From positions 62,001-126,000 of the forward strand of contig CAKNQN010000002.1 of assembly GCA_930990665.1 (NCBI GenBank): a stretch of DNA of 64,000 nt, in the 5' to 3' direction. Shown piece after piece: positions 48,002 through 58,000 of this stretch. Below the pieces are notes generated by a model. The model saw only the letters and a program-made list of their open reading frames with translations, was not told the DNA's origin and ran no database searches. A program made the translations under genes and the position numbers. The DNA is from an uncultured Clostridia bacterium. GTDB lineage: Bacteria; Bacillota; Clostridia; Christensenellales; Borkfalkiaceae. The stretch's first letter is position 1; every line of letters begins with the position of its first letter.

Positions 48002-49669
48002 ATGGAAGCGATTTTGTACATAGTGGTTTTGCTCGTATATTTTGCGGTGATGATCTTCATCGGGATCCGCAGCAGCCGCAGTTCGAGGTCGGTGCAGGGG
48101 TTTGTGCTGGGCGGAAGGTCGGTGGGACCGTGGCTCTCGGCATTTGCGTACGGCACGTCGTATTTTTCCGCGGTGATCTTTATCGGGTATGCGGGGCAGT
48201 TCGGCTGGAATTTCGGCGTGGCGGCCACCTGGATCGGGATCGGCAACGCGGTGATCGGTTCGCTCCTTGCCTGGGCGGTGCTCGGACGGCGCACGCGGGT
48301 CATGACGCAGCAGCTGGATTCTGCCACCATGCCCGACTATTTCGGAAAGCGATTCGGCGACCAGAAACTGAAGATCGCCGCTTCCGTCATCGTTTTCATC
48401 TTCCTGATCCCTTATACGGCATCCCTGTATAAGGGGCTGGGGGGTCTCTTTGCGATGGCGTTCGACATCCCGTATTGGGTCTGTATCGTGATCATGGCGG
48501 CGGTCACGGCCGCGTATGTTCTGGTCGGAGGGTATATGGCCACCGTCTGGAACGATTTCGTGCAGGGGATCGTCATGCTGTTCGGCATCGTGGCGGTCGT
48601 CGCGGCCGTTCTCGTCAGCCGCGGCGGACTTACGGCCGCGCTCGAACAGCTTTCGCAGATCCCTTCCGGGAATATGCAGGGTGCGTATACCTCCTTTTTC
48701 GGCCCCGACCTTTACGGACTGATCATGGTCGTGCTTCTGACGAGTCTCGGCACATGGGGACTGCCGCAGATGGTGCAGAAGTTCTATGCCCTGAAAAGTG
48801 AAAAGACGGTGCGCACCGGCATGATCGTCTCTGCGGTATTCGCTCTGATCGTGGCGGGCGGATGTTATTTCCTCGGCGGATTCGGCCGGCTGTTTTTCGA
48901 CTCTTCGACCACACCCGCCTACGACCAGATCGTTCCCGCCATGCTGTCCGAAAGTCTTCCCGTCATTCTCATTGCCGTCGTGCTCATTCTCGTCGTTTCC
49001 GCTTCGATGAGCACTCTCTCTTCGCTCGTGATGAGTTCCAGTTCTACTCTCACGCTCGATCTGATCCGCGGCGTCAAAAAAGATCTGAGCCACAAGAGCC
49101 AGATGATCCTGATCCGTGCATTCGTGGCGGTGTTCATCGTCATCAGCGCCGTGATCGCCGTCCTCTATGAGGAGTTCAAGCTCGCTTTCATCGCGCAGAT
49201 GATGGGGGTGAGCTGGGGCGCATTGGCGGGCGCCTTCCTCGCACCCTATCTGTTCAGCCTGTACTGGAAGAAAACGACCCGCGCAAGCTGTTGGGTCTGC
49301 TTTATCTTCGGCGTGGCCATGAGCGTGACGGCGCTTGCCCTTTCCCTCTCTTCGGCTTCTCTGCCCGCTTCGTTTACCGAAAGTTTTTTGTATCGATATC
49401 TGTTCGGCTCTTCCATCTATGTGGGCGTTTGGACCATGCTGGCGGGCTTTGTGATCGTTCCGCTTGTATCTCTGTTTACGCACAAACCGGAGCCGAAAGA
49501 TCTCTCTGCACTGTTCGCTCCCTTCGGTCAGATGACCGAGGCCGTCGAGCACGCAGTCGGGGAATATCTTTCCGGAGAGTCGGAGCATCCGATGCCGCCT
49601 GCCGCAGTCTCGGCGGCAAACGCCGAAAATTCGGGGCCTGGCGCAGAGCCGCCGTCGAAAGAACAGTAA
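48002..49669 (+). CDS. Sodium:solute symporter (SSS family)
   Basis: 555 residues with about 13 helices; ATG 48002 follows GGGGGAGAGGA. The start Y-F-A-V-M-I-F-I-G-I-R-S-S-R and the region S-A-F-A-Y-G-T-S-Y-F-S-A-V-I-F are typical of the SSS family (pantothenate, proline, sugar and similar symporters). The V-S-A-S-M-S-T-L-S-S-L-V segment near 335 is the sodium-site helix. The C-terminal 60 residues are hydrophilic. The substrate is unknown; its place next to the glycan locus allows a sugar or uronate. Confidence 0.9.
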   Translation: MEAILYIVVLLVYFAVMIFIGIRSSRSSRSVQGFVLGGRSVGPWLSAFAYGTSYFSAVIFIGYAGQFGWNFGVAATWIGIGNAVIGSLLAWAVLGRRTRVMTQQLDSATMPDYFGKRFGDQKLKIAASVIVFIFLIPYTASLYKGLGGLFAMAFDIPYWVCIVIMAAVTAAYVLVGGYMATVWNDFVQGIVMLFGIVAVVAAVLVSRGGLTAALEQLSQIPSGNMQGAYTSFFGPDLYGLIMVVLLTSLGTWGLPQMVQKFYALKSEKTVRTGMIVSAVFALIVAGGCYFLGGFGRLFFDSSTTPAYDQIVPAMLSESLPVILIAVVLILVVSASMSTLSSLVMSSSSTLTLDLIRGVKKDLSHKSQMILIRAFVAVFIVISAVIAVLYEEFKLAFIAQMMGVSWGALAGAFLAPYLFSLYWKKTTRASCWVCFIFGVAMSVTALALSLSSASLPASFTESFLYRYLFGSSIYVGVWTMLAGFVIVPLVSLFTHKPEPKDLSALFAPFGQMTEAVEHAVGEYLSGESEHPMPPAAVSAANAENSGPGAEPPSKEQ

Positions 49670-49755
49670 AATCTGACGATATCTCCGTGGAAAATATCCG
49701 TTCAGGAAATCCTGCCGCAGGGACTCTGGCGGGGGATATAAAATTTAGCGATCGG

Positions 49756-49783
49756 GCGGGGCGCGGCATTTGCCGCGCCCCGC
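49756..49783 (+). terminator. Hairpin after the symporter gene
   Basis: A perfect 12-bp GC stem with ATTT loop, only a weak T-tract after it (TTCCGTCTTT). Confidence 0.6.
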
Positions 49784-49870
49784 TTCCGTCTTTACAAAAA
49801 AACCGAATTTTCTTTGAAAAACGACCTTCCTTGAAAAACTCACTGTCGTACGGGATCGGACAAGTTGTAT

Positions 49871-49905
49871 CGGGCCCCCGAAAGCGCAATGCTTTCGGGG
49901 GCCCG
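49871..49905 (-). terminator. Hairpin at the end of the AraC-type gene
   Basis: A perfect 15-bp stem (49871-49885 with 49891-49905, loop GCAAT); no T-run on either strand. It lies between two convergent genes. Confidence 0.55.
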
Positions 49906-49955
49906 ATGACTGTAAGATGAAAGACAAAAATTTTGGAGGATGAGAAAGGGGGTGA

Positions 49956-50867
49956 TCAGCTTCGTTTTCTGTCGATCGAAATGCTCGTCTTGCGATAATC
50001 GGAAGGCGTTTGACCCGTATATTTCTTAAATGTGCGATTGAAGTGGGAAAGGGAATCAAATCCCAGTTTATTGGAGATCGTCAGTATTTTCTGATTGGAG
50101 GTGAGCAGCATGCTGCAGGCGATGTCGATCTTCCTTTTCGAGATGTAGGAAACGATCGTCTCACCCTTGTATTGTCGGAAATACTTTAAGATCGTCGGCG
50201 GTGAAAAGTAGCTCATTTTATAGATGTCGTGGATGGTGCAGGTTTCAAAATCCAACGATTCGATCTTGGTGATGAGCTCGGAAAACCACATCGGATAATC
50301 GGAATTCTTGTTGCAGACATTCGTGTAAAGGATATCGATCAGCGAATATATGATCTCGTTGACGATCAGAAACAGCCTTATATCGTTGATCGAGTCGTGA
50401 AAAATGTCGAGCTGTTTGCTTTTTTCCATCAGGAAAAGGTAGTCTTTGTCAAGCAGGTTGCAGTGCAAGGGCTGTGTGGTCAGCATGGTAAACAGAGTCG
50501 GGGAGATGTCGTCGCAGATCGCTTTCAGCCGGGAAGGGGTGATCGCGAAATTCAGATGCTGCGATTCGGATCCGCTGATAGGGTAGATGGCGTGCGCATC
50601 GCCGGGCGTAATGAATGCCAACGATTTGTGCGTCAGTGTCTGTCCCGTTCCGTTCAGATCGTGCAGCAATTTCCCTTTCGTGACGATCAGAAATTCAAAG
50701 TAGTTGTGACTGTGCGGATAGGCTGTCGTGTTTTCCCAAAAATGGAAAGAAAATCCTTTTTCGGGATATAAAAATTCGTTGTGATAATCGATCAGGGGTA
50801 CGGAGTCCGTTTTCAGCGTTGTTTTACAGGTGAATTTCGATTCACTTTTATGTATTTTTTTATCCAT
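49956..50867 (-). CDS. AraC-family transcriptional regulator
   Basis: 303 residues from the ATG at 50867. N-terminal cupin-like sensor (F-S-F-H-F-W-E-N, then H-S-H-N-Y-F-E-F-L-I-V-T-K-G) and two C-terminal helix-turn-helix segments (S-P-P-T-I-L-K-Y-F-R-Q-Y-K-G and L-G-F-D-S-L-S-H-F-N-R-T-F-K-K-Y-T-G-Q-T-P-S-D-Y-R). AraC proteins with a histidine-rich cupin often bind sugars and activate neighbouring transport operons, here the LplBC-like operon that diverges 246 bp away. The ATG lies exactly at the predicted transcription start, so the mRNA may be leaderless. Confidence 0.9.
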   Translation of the reverse strand: MDKKIHKSESKFTCKTTLKTDSVPLIDYHNEFLYPEKGFSFHFWENTTAYPHSHNYFEFLIVTKGKLLHDLNGTGQTLTHKSLAFITPGDAHAIYPISGSESQHLNFAITPSRLKAICDDISPTLFTMLTTQPLHCNLLDKDYLFLMEKSKQLDIFHDSINDIRLFLIVNEIIYSLIDILYTNVCNKNSDYPMWFSELITKIESLDFETCTIHDIYKMSYFSPPTILKYFRQYKGETIVSYISKRKIDIACSMLLTSNQKILTISNKLGFDSLSHFNRTFKKYTGQTPSDYRKTSISIDRKRS

Positions 50868-50873
50868 GGCACC

Positions 50874-50903
50874 ATTATAGCATACCTTTTTTCGCGTTGG
50901 CAA
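50874..50903 (-). promoter_or_regulatory. Promoter of the AraC-type gene
   Basis: Minus strand: TTGCCA (50898-50903), 18 nt, TATAAT (50874-50879). Seven nt after the -10 box is the A of the start codon. Confidence 0.6.
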
Positions 50904-50985
50904 GGGAAAGCAGAAAATAATGGCCGATTCTTTCCTATCGTAGGGGGATTGCTAAAAAAAAGGCCAGTTTTATTAAAAATAAGAC

Positions 50986-51014
50986 AAGACATGTGAAGGG
51001 TGCAATGCTATAAT
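50986..51014 (+). promoter_or_regulatory. Promoter of the glycan ABC-transport operon
   Basis: AAGACA (50986-50991), 17 nt, TATAAT (51009-51014). The -35 box is poor, as expected for a promoter needing an activator such as the divergent AraC protein. A 100-nt leader follows. Confidence 0.6.
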
Positions 51015-51113
51015 AGAATTGAATTTTATAAGTTGACCTGCGGATGAAGCGGCTTAATTTTTGCGTCATGTACTAAAAAAAGACACATTGGATGAATTTC
51101 AGAGGGGGCAGTG

Positions 51114-52088
51114 ATGATGAAAAATTCCTTGGATGCGGAAAGAAAAGAAATACGGAGCAACAACATTGCCTTAAAAAAAAGAAAATTTGATTACCGAAGA
51201 TGGATGCCGCTGTATCTGCTCGTTTTGCCGGCAGTTCTCATCGTGATCCTGTTCAGTTATCTGCCCATGACGGGCATCCTGCTCGCATTCAAGGAGTATG
51301 ATCCGAAAGGGGGGATCCTCGGCAGTCCCTGGGCGGGATTGTACGGATTCTATAACTTCGTCGAGATATTCAGGACGCCGGCGTTGGTGGAGTCTATCTG
51401 GAATACGCTGTATATGAATGCCGTCTCGCTCGTTTTGGGATTTTTCGCTCCCATACTCTTTGCCCTGATGATTTCGGAAATCAGACTGAAGCCTTTCAAG
51501 AAAGTCGTGCAGACCATCAGCTATCTGCCGCATTTTCTCTCCTGGGCGGTGATCACTGCCATGATCAACAATCTTCTGAACGACTACGGAATGATCAACA
51601 GCCTGCTGCATACCTTCGGGGCTGAACCGGTCTATCTCATGAAAGAACCGGGCGCTTTCCTGCCCGTCTATTGGGTCACGGTGGTCTGGCAGAGCGTGGG
51701 TTGGGGTTCAATCATCTATCTTGCGACGATCGCCGGTATCAACACCGAACTTTACGAGGCCGCCGCCATCGACGGGGCGGGACGCTGGAAACAGGTCATA
51801 CATATCACGTTGCCCGGAATCCTGCCTACGGCAATGATCTTGCTTATCCTGAGCGTCGGGTCGCTGTTCGGCTCCAATTTCGAGTTGGTTTACGGCCTGC
51901 AAAATCAGGTGGCGTGGACGATGGAAGTGATATCGACTTCCACCTACAAATACGGCATCGGCGGCTCTACCCCTTCCACCTACAGTCTGAGCGTGGCGCT
52001 GGGGCTGATGCAGGGCATCGTGGCGATCATTTTAACTTTTTCGGTCAATGCGCTGTCGAATCGTGTGGCAAAAGTTTCCATGTGGTAA
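51114..52088 (+). CDS. Sugar ABC transporter permease, LplB-like
   Basis: 324 residues. GAGGGGG lies 6 nt before ATG 51114 (a GTG at 51111 and an ATG at 51117 are alternatives). Six helices; a positively charged N-terminus (L-K-K-R-K-F-D-Y-R-R-W), the start P-L-Y-L-L-V-L-P-A-V, and the EAA loop Y-E-A-A-A-I-D-G-A-G-R-W near 216-227 mark the LplB-type (carbohydrate family 1) permeases, used for oligosaccharides. It pairs with the next permease. No ATPase gene is present, so a shared MsmK-like ATPase elsewhere is likely. Confidence 0.92.
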   Translation: MMKNSLDAERKEIRSNNIALKKRKFDYRRWMPLYLLVLPAVLIVILFSYLPMTGILLAFKEYDPKGGILGSPWAGLYGFYNFVEIFRTPALVESIWNTLYMNAVSLVLGFFAPILFALMISEIRLKPFKKVVQTISYLPHFLSWAVITAMINNLLNDYGMINSLLHTFGAEPVYLMKEPGAFLPVYWVTVVWQSVGWGSIIYLATIAGINTELYEAAAIDGAGRWKQVIHITLPGILPTAMILLILSVGSLFGSNFELVYGLQNQVAWTMEVISTSTYKYGIGGSTPSTYSLSVALGLMQGIVAIILTFSVNALSNRVAKVSMW

Positions 52089-52096
52089 GTCTGACT

Positions 52097-53026
52097 ATGA
52101 GAAAACTGTTTTTGGAAAATGCATATGTGGGTAAACCATCCGCCGGCAGGATCGTCTTTGTGATCCTGAATACTCTTGCCGTCTTGATTTTGTCCTTTTT
52201 GTTCCTCGCTCCCTATCTGAATATCCTGGCAAAGTCGCTGAATACGGGCAAGGATACCATGCTGGGAGGTCTCACCTTCTGGCCGAGAGAATTCACCTGG
52301 GACAATTTCAACGTGGTTTTATTGGATAAGACGACCTATTCGGGACTGATCGTATCCGCTCTGCGCGTCGTGATCGGCGCTTCCTTTGCCTTGGTCATCC
52401 AGTTTGCGGCCGCATACGTGCTGCTGCAGAGAGGACTTCCCGGCAAAAAGTTTCTCGTCATGCTGTTCACGATCCCCATGTTTGTGAGCGGAGGCCTGGT
52501 CTCGCAGTATATCTGGTACGCAAAACTCGGGGTCTACAATACCTTTTTCGTATACATTCTTCCCGGGGCTTTTTCCTTTTACAATCTTGTCGTGATGCGT
52601 ACATATATGAACGGTATCCCCGATTCGCTGTTGGAGTCCGCCCGCCTGGACGGGGCGACCGAGCTGAAAATTCTTTTCCGCATCATGATGCCCCTGTGTA
52701 AACCCATCATTGCGACGGTATTTCTCTGGCTGGCCGTCGCGCACTGGAACAACTGGACGGATACCCTGTATTTTGTGACCAACAGACGCCTGTATACGCT
52801 GCAGTATAATCTGCAGATGGGCGCCAAAAAGGCGGCGACGCTGCAGGAGATGATCCAGAACGCGATCCAGTCGGGCAGGCCGCTCGGCGACGTGGACCTT
52901 TCGACTACGACAGAGTCCATCCAGGCCGCGCAGATCATCGTCGCTACGCTGCCCATCGTCTGCCTGTATCCCTTCGTGCAGAAATATTTTATTTCCGGCG
53001 TTATGCTCGGAAGTGTAAAAGAATAG
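52097..53026 (+). CDS. Sugar ABC transporter permease, LplC-like
   Basis: 309 residues from ATG 52097; the ribosome binding site is weak, and translation is probably coupled to the preceding gene whose stop is 8 nt upstream. Six helices, with the EAA loop L-L-E-S-A-R-L-D-G-A-T-E-L near 178-190, and the N-terminal start typical of LplC/YtcP partners. With the LplB-like subunit and the following lipoprotein it forms an oligosaccharide importer. Confidence 0.92.
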   Translation: MRKLFLENAYVGKPSAGRIVFVILNTLAVLILSFLFLAPYLNILAKSLNTGKDTMLGGLTFWPREFTWDNFNVVLLDKTTYSGLIVSALRVVIGASFALVIQFAAAYVLLQRGLPGKKFLVMLFTIPMFVSGGLVSQYIWYAKLGVYNTFFVYILPGAFSFYNLVVMRTYMNGIPDSLLESARLDGATELKILFRIMMPLCKPIIATVFLWLAVAHWNNWTDTLYFVTNRRLYTLQYNLQMGAKKAATLQEMIQNAIQSGRPLGDVDLSTTTESIQAAQIIVATLPIVCLYPFVQKYFISGVMLGSVKE

Positions 53027-53043
53027 AAACAAAAAAGGAGATT

Positions 53044-55008
53044 ATGATGAGGAGTCGGAAATTTCAAGCGCTTGTCGCGGCGGTCATTTGTCTGTGTGTG
53101 CTGTTATCTGCGGGGTGCAGCCCCAAATACGATCCGGATGAAATCGATGTCAACTATGAGTGGCTGGATTCTTCTTACACCGATACTTCGCAACTGTCCG
53201 ATTATGCGGGAAAAAACACGAACGTCTCTCTGAAAGCTTGGAACGTGACGGGTACGGGCAACAACGTCGAATACGATTCTTCGCAGGATATCGTTTCCGA
53301 AGAAATCCGGCGCGTTACGGGCGTAAAAGTCGGCGAAGTGACCGACAACAGGGGGCTGACAGCCAACGGCAGATATGCGCAGATCCTTTCCGCCGGCGAT
53401 ATCCCCGATATCGCTTACGGCTCCGGCTGGATCGATACCGAAGAGGTGTGGGATCTGACAGACCTCGTCGACAAATACTGCCCGACGATCAAGTCGAGAA
53501 TGCCCGCTTCCGTTTGGAACAGCGGACAGGTGAACGGAGGAGAGAAAGGCAAAATTTACGGTATTCCCTACGGATTGGGAAACGTGAGTCTCTCTACGTT
53601 GGATAGCCGTGCAGATCCCGAAAAGACGATCATGTTCTCCTTCCAGCACGAATATTATCCGTATATTTACGTGCGGGAAGACATCCTCAAAGACGCCTAT
53701 CCCAACGCAAAAACACAGCAGGAGATCGACGATCTTTACGCGCGCAACGGCAAATTCACCGAGGAGGAGCTGTTTGACGTGGAGATCACTTCGGCCGAAC
53801 AGTTCAGGACGGAGTTTCTGCCCGCCATTCAGAACGTGATCGAAACGAAGAGAAAGGATGACGGGACTTTGAAATACAAAGCCCAGAACGGCAGAATGGT
53901 GGGCACGATGCTCACTACCTACGGAACGGGTTCGGGTTCGGACAACTGGTCTTTGCTCGGCGTGCTGCTCCCTTCGCTGCTGGGCGGAACCATGTCCTTT
54001 TACAATCATATGTTTTCCTATTGGGATGTTTCGACGCAAAAGGTCGAACTCATGCTCCTGCAGGATTTCTATAAAGACGAATTCTACGAATGGGCAAAGA
54101 TGATCGCGCAAGGGGACGTGGTCTCCGATTACGGGATGACGACCGACCATGCCACTCTCATCAATGAGATGAACAGCGGGCTGTGGGCGATCGGATACCA
54201 GCCTTCGATGATGGCGACCGGAAACGTGTGCACTTTCACTTCCGAAAATGGGGAGACCGAAACGGTGAATTATCGTAAGGTATACATGAAAATACCGCGC
54301 GACGAAGAACATTTTGAATATTTCGTGACCGGCGAACCGGCGGTTTCCAGCGTGATGTTCTTCAAGGACAAAGTCCAGGAAAATATGCTCCCGCAGCTTT
54401 TGCGCTGGTTGGATTATCAGTGCAGCATCCTGGCGGATAAACTTTACGCCTGGGGACCCTCCAGTGCGGGATTGTTTACCGAAGAGAACGGCATTCGGGT
54501 CTATAAGGACGAGGCGCTCGCCGATCAGATGGTTTACAATACCTACAATATGGGCGAGCTCGTTCAGAAATACAATCTGTCCAACGGGACTCTCCCGTCT
54601 GCACAGCCGGTCTTTTCCTTCGTCTATGCGGCAGCCAGCGTCGATCATCCGAAATGCTCTTACGATCTGAGCCAGATCAAGGGGCTTGCCAATTCCTATT
54701 TCACTTCCGCGGCCGTGTGCAAAGAGGAGGTCAGCCATGCCGTTCCCATCAAGAAGACCGCCGGCATCCAGCAATGGAAAAATACCGAGCTGGACGGCGT
54801 CGAAGAATTGTGGGGCAAGAGAAAGCTCATCGAGGATCAGCTCTCGAAGATGCTGCGCATGGGCTCGAAATCTGCCTTCGACAGCGGATATGCCGCCTTG
54901 GAAAATATCCTGAATTCAAACGGCTGGACGAAGGCGTATTTCAACGGTAAATTCACCTCGGCATTTTTGCAGATCAATGAAGATTTTCTGCAATATTTCG
55001 TGAAGTAG
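53044..55008 (+). CDS. Large solute-binding lipoprotein of the glycan importer (LplA-like)
   Basis: 654 residues, larger than typical family-1 sugar-binding proteins (about 430-550). AAAGGAG precedes the ATG. Signal peptide ends with lipobox L-S-A-G-C (C25); the mature protein begins with Ser/Pro/Lys. Family features include S-A-G-D-I-P-D-I-A-Y near 115-124, W-D-L-T-D-L-V-D-K-Y and K-I-Y-G-I-P-Y near 172-178. It probably captures a long or branched oligosaccharide outside the cell. Its 3' neighbour is a giant surface protein. Confidence 0.9.
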   Translation: MMRSRKFQALVAAVICLCVLLSAGCSPKYDPDEIDVNYEWLDSSYTDTSQLSDYAGKNTNVSLKAWNVTGTGNNVEYDSSQDIVSEEIRRVTGVKVGEVTDNRGLTANGRYAQILSAGDIPDIAYGSGWIDTEEVWDLTDLVDKYCPTIKSRMPASVWNSGQVNGGEKGKIYGIPYGLGNVSLSTLDSRADPEKTIMFSFQHEYYPYIYVREDILKDAYPNAKTQQEIDDLYARNGKFTEEELFDVEITSAEQFRTEFLPAIQNVIETKRKDDGTLKYKAQNGRMVGTMLTTYGTGSGSDNWSLLGVLLPSLLGGTMSFYNHMFSYWDVSTQKVELMLLQDFYKDEFYEWAKMIAQGDVVSDYGMTTDHATLINEMNSGLWAIGYQPSMMATGNVCTFTSENGETETVNYRKVYMKIPRDEEHFEYFVTGEPAVSSVMFFKDKVQENMLPQLLRWLDYQCSILADKLYAWGPSSAGLFTEENGIRVYKDEALADQMVYNTYNMGELVQKYNLSNGTLPSAQPVFSFVYAAASVDHPKCSYDLSQIKGLANSYFTSAAVCKEEVSHAVPIKKTAGIQQWKNTELDGVEELWGKRKLIEDQLSKMLRMGSKSAFDSGYAALENILNSNGWTKAYFNGKFTSAFLQINEDFLQYFVK

Positions 55009-55029
55009 TTTTGCAGGAGAGGAGTAAGA

Positions 55030-58000
55030 ATGGCTCGGAAAGCTAAGATCTATCTTATCGCAATATTGCTGTTGCTCTTTGTCGCGACGCTTCCTTTCAC
55101 CTTCGCACTGTATGTCCGCGGGGAGAACGTCGCGGAAGGGGAAAGCCAGGCCTTTTTTCTGAACGAAGACAGAGGGGCGAAAGGCGTCTGGTATACCGGC
55201 GAAAACGGATTGAAAGAAAACGCATCGTCGCGCATCTACGGGAAACAGGGCGCGATCCTGCTCTTCCACTGGGCGTATGAAAACGGTCAGCCCTACAAGA
55301 ATGTGGCGGATCTGAACGACTTCAACGACAATTCGGCAAACGTGACGCCTCCGTATGCGAAACCGCATTATACGGAATATCCTTCCTGGATCGACGCGGG
55401 AAATATCACCGCCGACATCAACGGCTACGGGGATGCGCCGCACGGCTATTGGAACGACAAGCAGAATACGATCGAACAGACCGCCGCTTCTGTGCGGAAC
55501 GGACAGGGCGGCGAAAAACGTCTGCTGCCCATCAATCCCGATGCGCAGAATATCATGCACACTGCCTGTCTGTTTACGCGGGACGACGTCAATTTCCGTA
55601 TGATCGTCAACGATGACCGCTGGCACAGGGTCACCGCGTATGTGGGAAGCCTGTACGACCACGAGACGGGCATTTACAACACGACAAAAGTTTCGGTGTG
55701 CGATACCGAGGGAAATGTCCTCTCATCGTATATCGTCGACGATTCCAACAAAGGTTCCTATGTAAGTTTTGCCGTAAAGGGCTCTTATATCCTGCACGTC
55801 GATACCGACGGAAATTTCTGCGCTTCACTGAATGCCATCTTTTTCGATGAGTATTCCGAAAATGCCGGTCTTGGCACGAGCGGGCTCTCTCTGAGCAGGC
55901 AGACGGCAAAAGAGATCGATCTTTCCTGGCAGAACAGTTCGGAAGAAAGCGTCACGGGAATTTATCGCAAAGAGGTGTCGGAACCCGATTCGCAGTGGAA
56001 GAAAATTGCCGAAACGGAACCGGGTGTAAACCGCTATACCGATGCAGACACTTCCGTGGGAAAGGAGTATGAATACTGTCTCTCTTCGGGAACGGTCCTT
56101 CACGAAAAAAACGATTATTACGGCTTTCCGACGGTCAGCGATACGAATTGGTTCAATCTGCCGCAGGCCGGGGACAAGAAAACCATAGCCACGGCAGATT
56201 ACAGACCGTCGTATATCCGTTCGGAGCAGGCGAGCTATTTCGGCGAAAAAGGGGATACGTTTACTTTCGGCGTCCGCCTTTCACGCGAAGGCACGGAGGG
56301 GGAAGAACCCTTCCCGCAGGTCAGAGTCTGCTTCAAACTGGACGGCGACAGCCTTTATAACGAAGTCGATGCCGCGACGGAAGCCAATGTCGACGTGAAT
56401 ATCGGCGACGCGGTGACCGATGAACAGGGCTATGCGCAGATAAGCTGGAACGCCTATTTCGCTTCGGAAATGTATCTGGTCGCGTACATAGAGGAACAGC
56501 CGGATCCCGAGCATCCGAACGATGCGGGATATGACGCCTGTTCGGTCAGGGTGAGCCTGAACGTTTCCGAACCCGACGACGGGTCGTCTCCCGTACTCTT
56601 TTCGGTGACGGATGAGATCCGCCCGAATGACACCGTGACCGTAACGGGGAACTTTCTCAGCCCCGATGACAGTTTTCTCGTTGCATACGCGCCCAATGCC
56701 GGGTGCGCCGCGGGAGAATTCGATCAGGAAAATCCTCCGGAGAGCGTAAAGTATCTCACCCTTTCGGATATGTCCGTATCGGATATGTATTACGAGACGG
56801 GGATCGCCTTCGTCTTTCCCGCAGAGGAGAGGGCGGGCGTATATGACTTATGGGTACGCAACCAGTACGGCTGGTCGAACGGGCTTACCATCAATGCGGC
56901 AAGGCCGCTGTATCTGGACCAGGAGGCGGCCTACGCGGGCTTGCCTGTCCAGCTTGTGGGAAGAAACCTGTACCTTTCCTCTTTCGGAGCGGGCAGCGGA
57001 GGGTCGCAGCCCTCTGATCTGAAGATCAAGCTCGTTCGGGTGGGCGACGTTGCGGGCGCGGACGACGGCATCCGCGAGAACTACACGCTCACGGTGGCCA
57101 ACGGCGGGATCGATGTTTCGCTCAGATATTCTTCCGCCGAGAGCTATACGGGCGAAAATATCTATGCAAGCAACCCGTATAAAGTCACATTTATAATCCC
57201 CCAAGTGAGAAACTGCGGGACCTTTGCGGTCTATGTCTCCAATTTCGGAGAAAACTTTGTTGCTCTGGAGGAGAGCCAGACCCTCATCATCTATGAGAGA
57301 AAGGCGCAGAACTGGGATACCGCCGTTTTCGGGTCGCTGACCGCCAACGATCACATCGGAAACGATCCGCTCGATCTGCGGGTGTATTGGGCACAGGACC
57401 TCAACTATACCAATGTCGTGACGATGCAGCCCAACGGCGTCCCCACGGATGTGCCGCAGGCAGGCGAAAAACATGCGCCGAGCGTCATCGCCATGAATAA
57501 CGCGATCCAGAACGCGATCAATCAGGTATCCGCTTCCGGCGGCGGTGTCGTCTATTTCCCCGAAGGCATCTACTGTTTTTATCAGGTGGAGCTTTTAGAA
57601 AACGTCATGCTCGTCGGCGCAGGCACCGACAAGACGGTGTTCCTGTGCGACGACGTTTACGGCGAGTTTATGGTCTATGCGACGCGCTACGGCAAGGTCA
57701 ACAATCTCGGGGTTGCCAGGGTCACCGTTCAGGACAGGAACCCTGCCATGTCGATCGCGGGCAGATATTTCGTCTGGGGCGAAGAGACGAAAAACAGGGA
57801 TGAAGTTCCTTCTAGGAATGTCTTTATGACCGATGTCGTCATGGACCTCGACAAACAGCGGGTGGACGGATGCGGCGATGCGCTGCCCATGATCATCACG
57901 GTCAACAACATCGTATTGCAGAATATTCATATCGACGGCGGCGGAAACCCTTATGTGACCGGGTACAAATATCTGCGAGTGGAGAACTTCTATTTCAAGA

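Noticed and set aside
53104-54774. 556-codon minus-strand open frame
   Set aside because: It is antisense to the solute-binding protein and lacks a start signal or domain.
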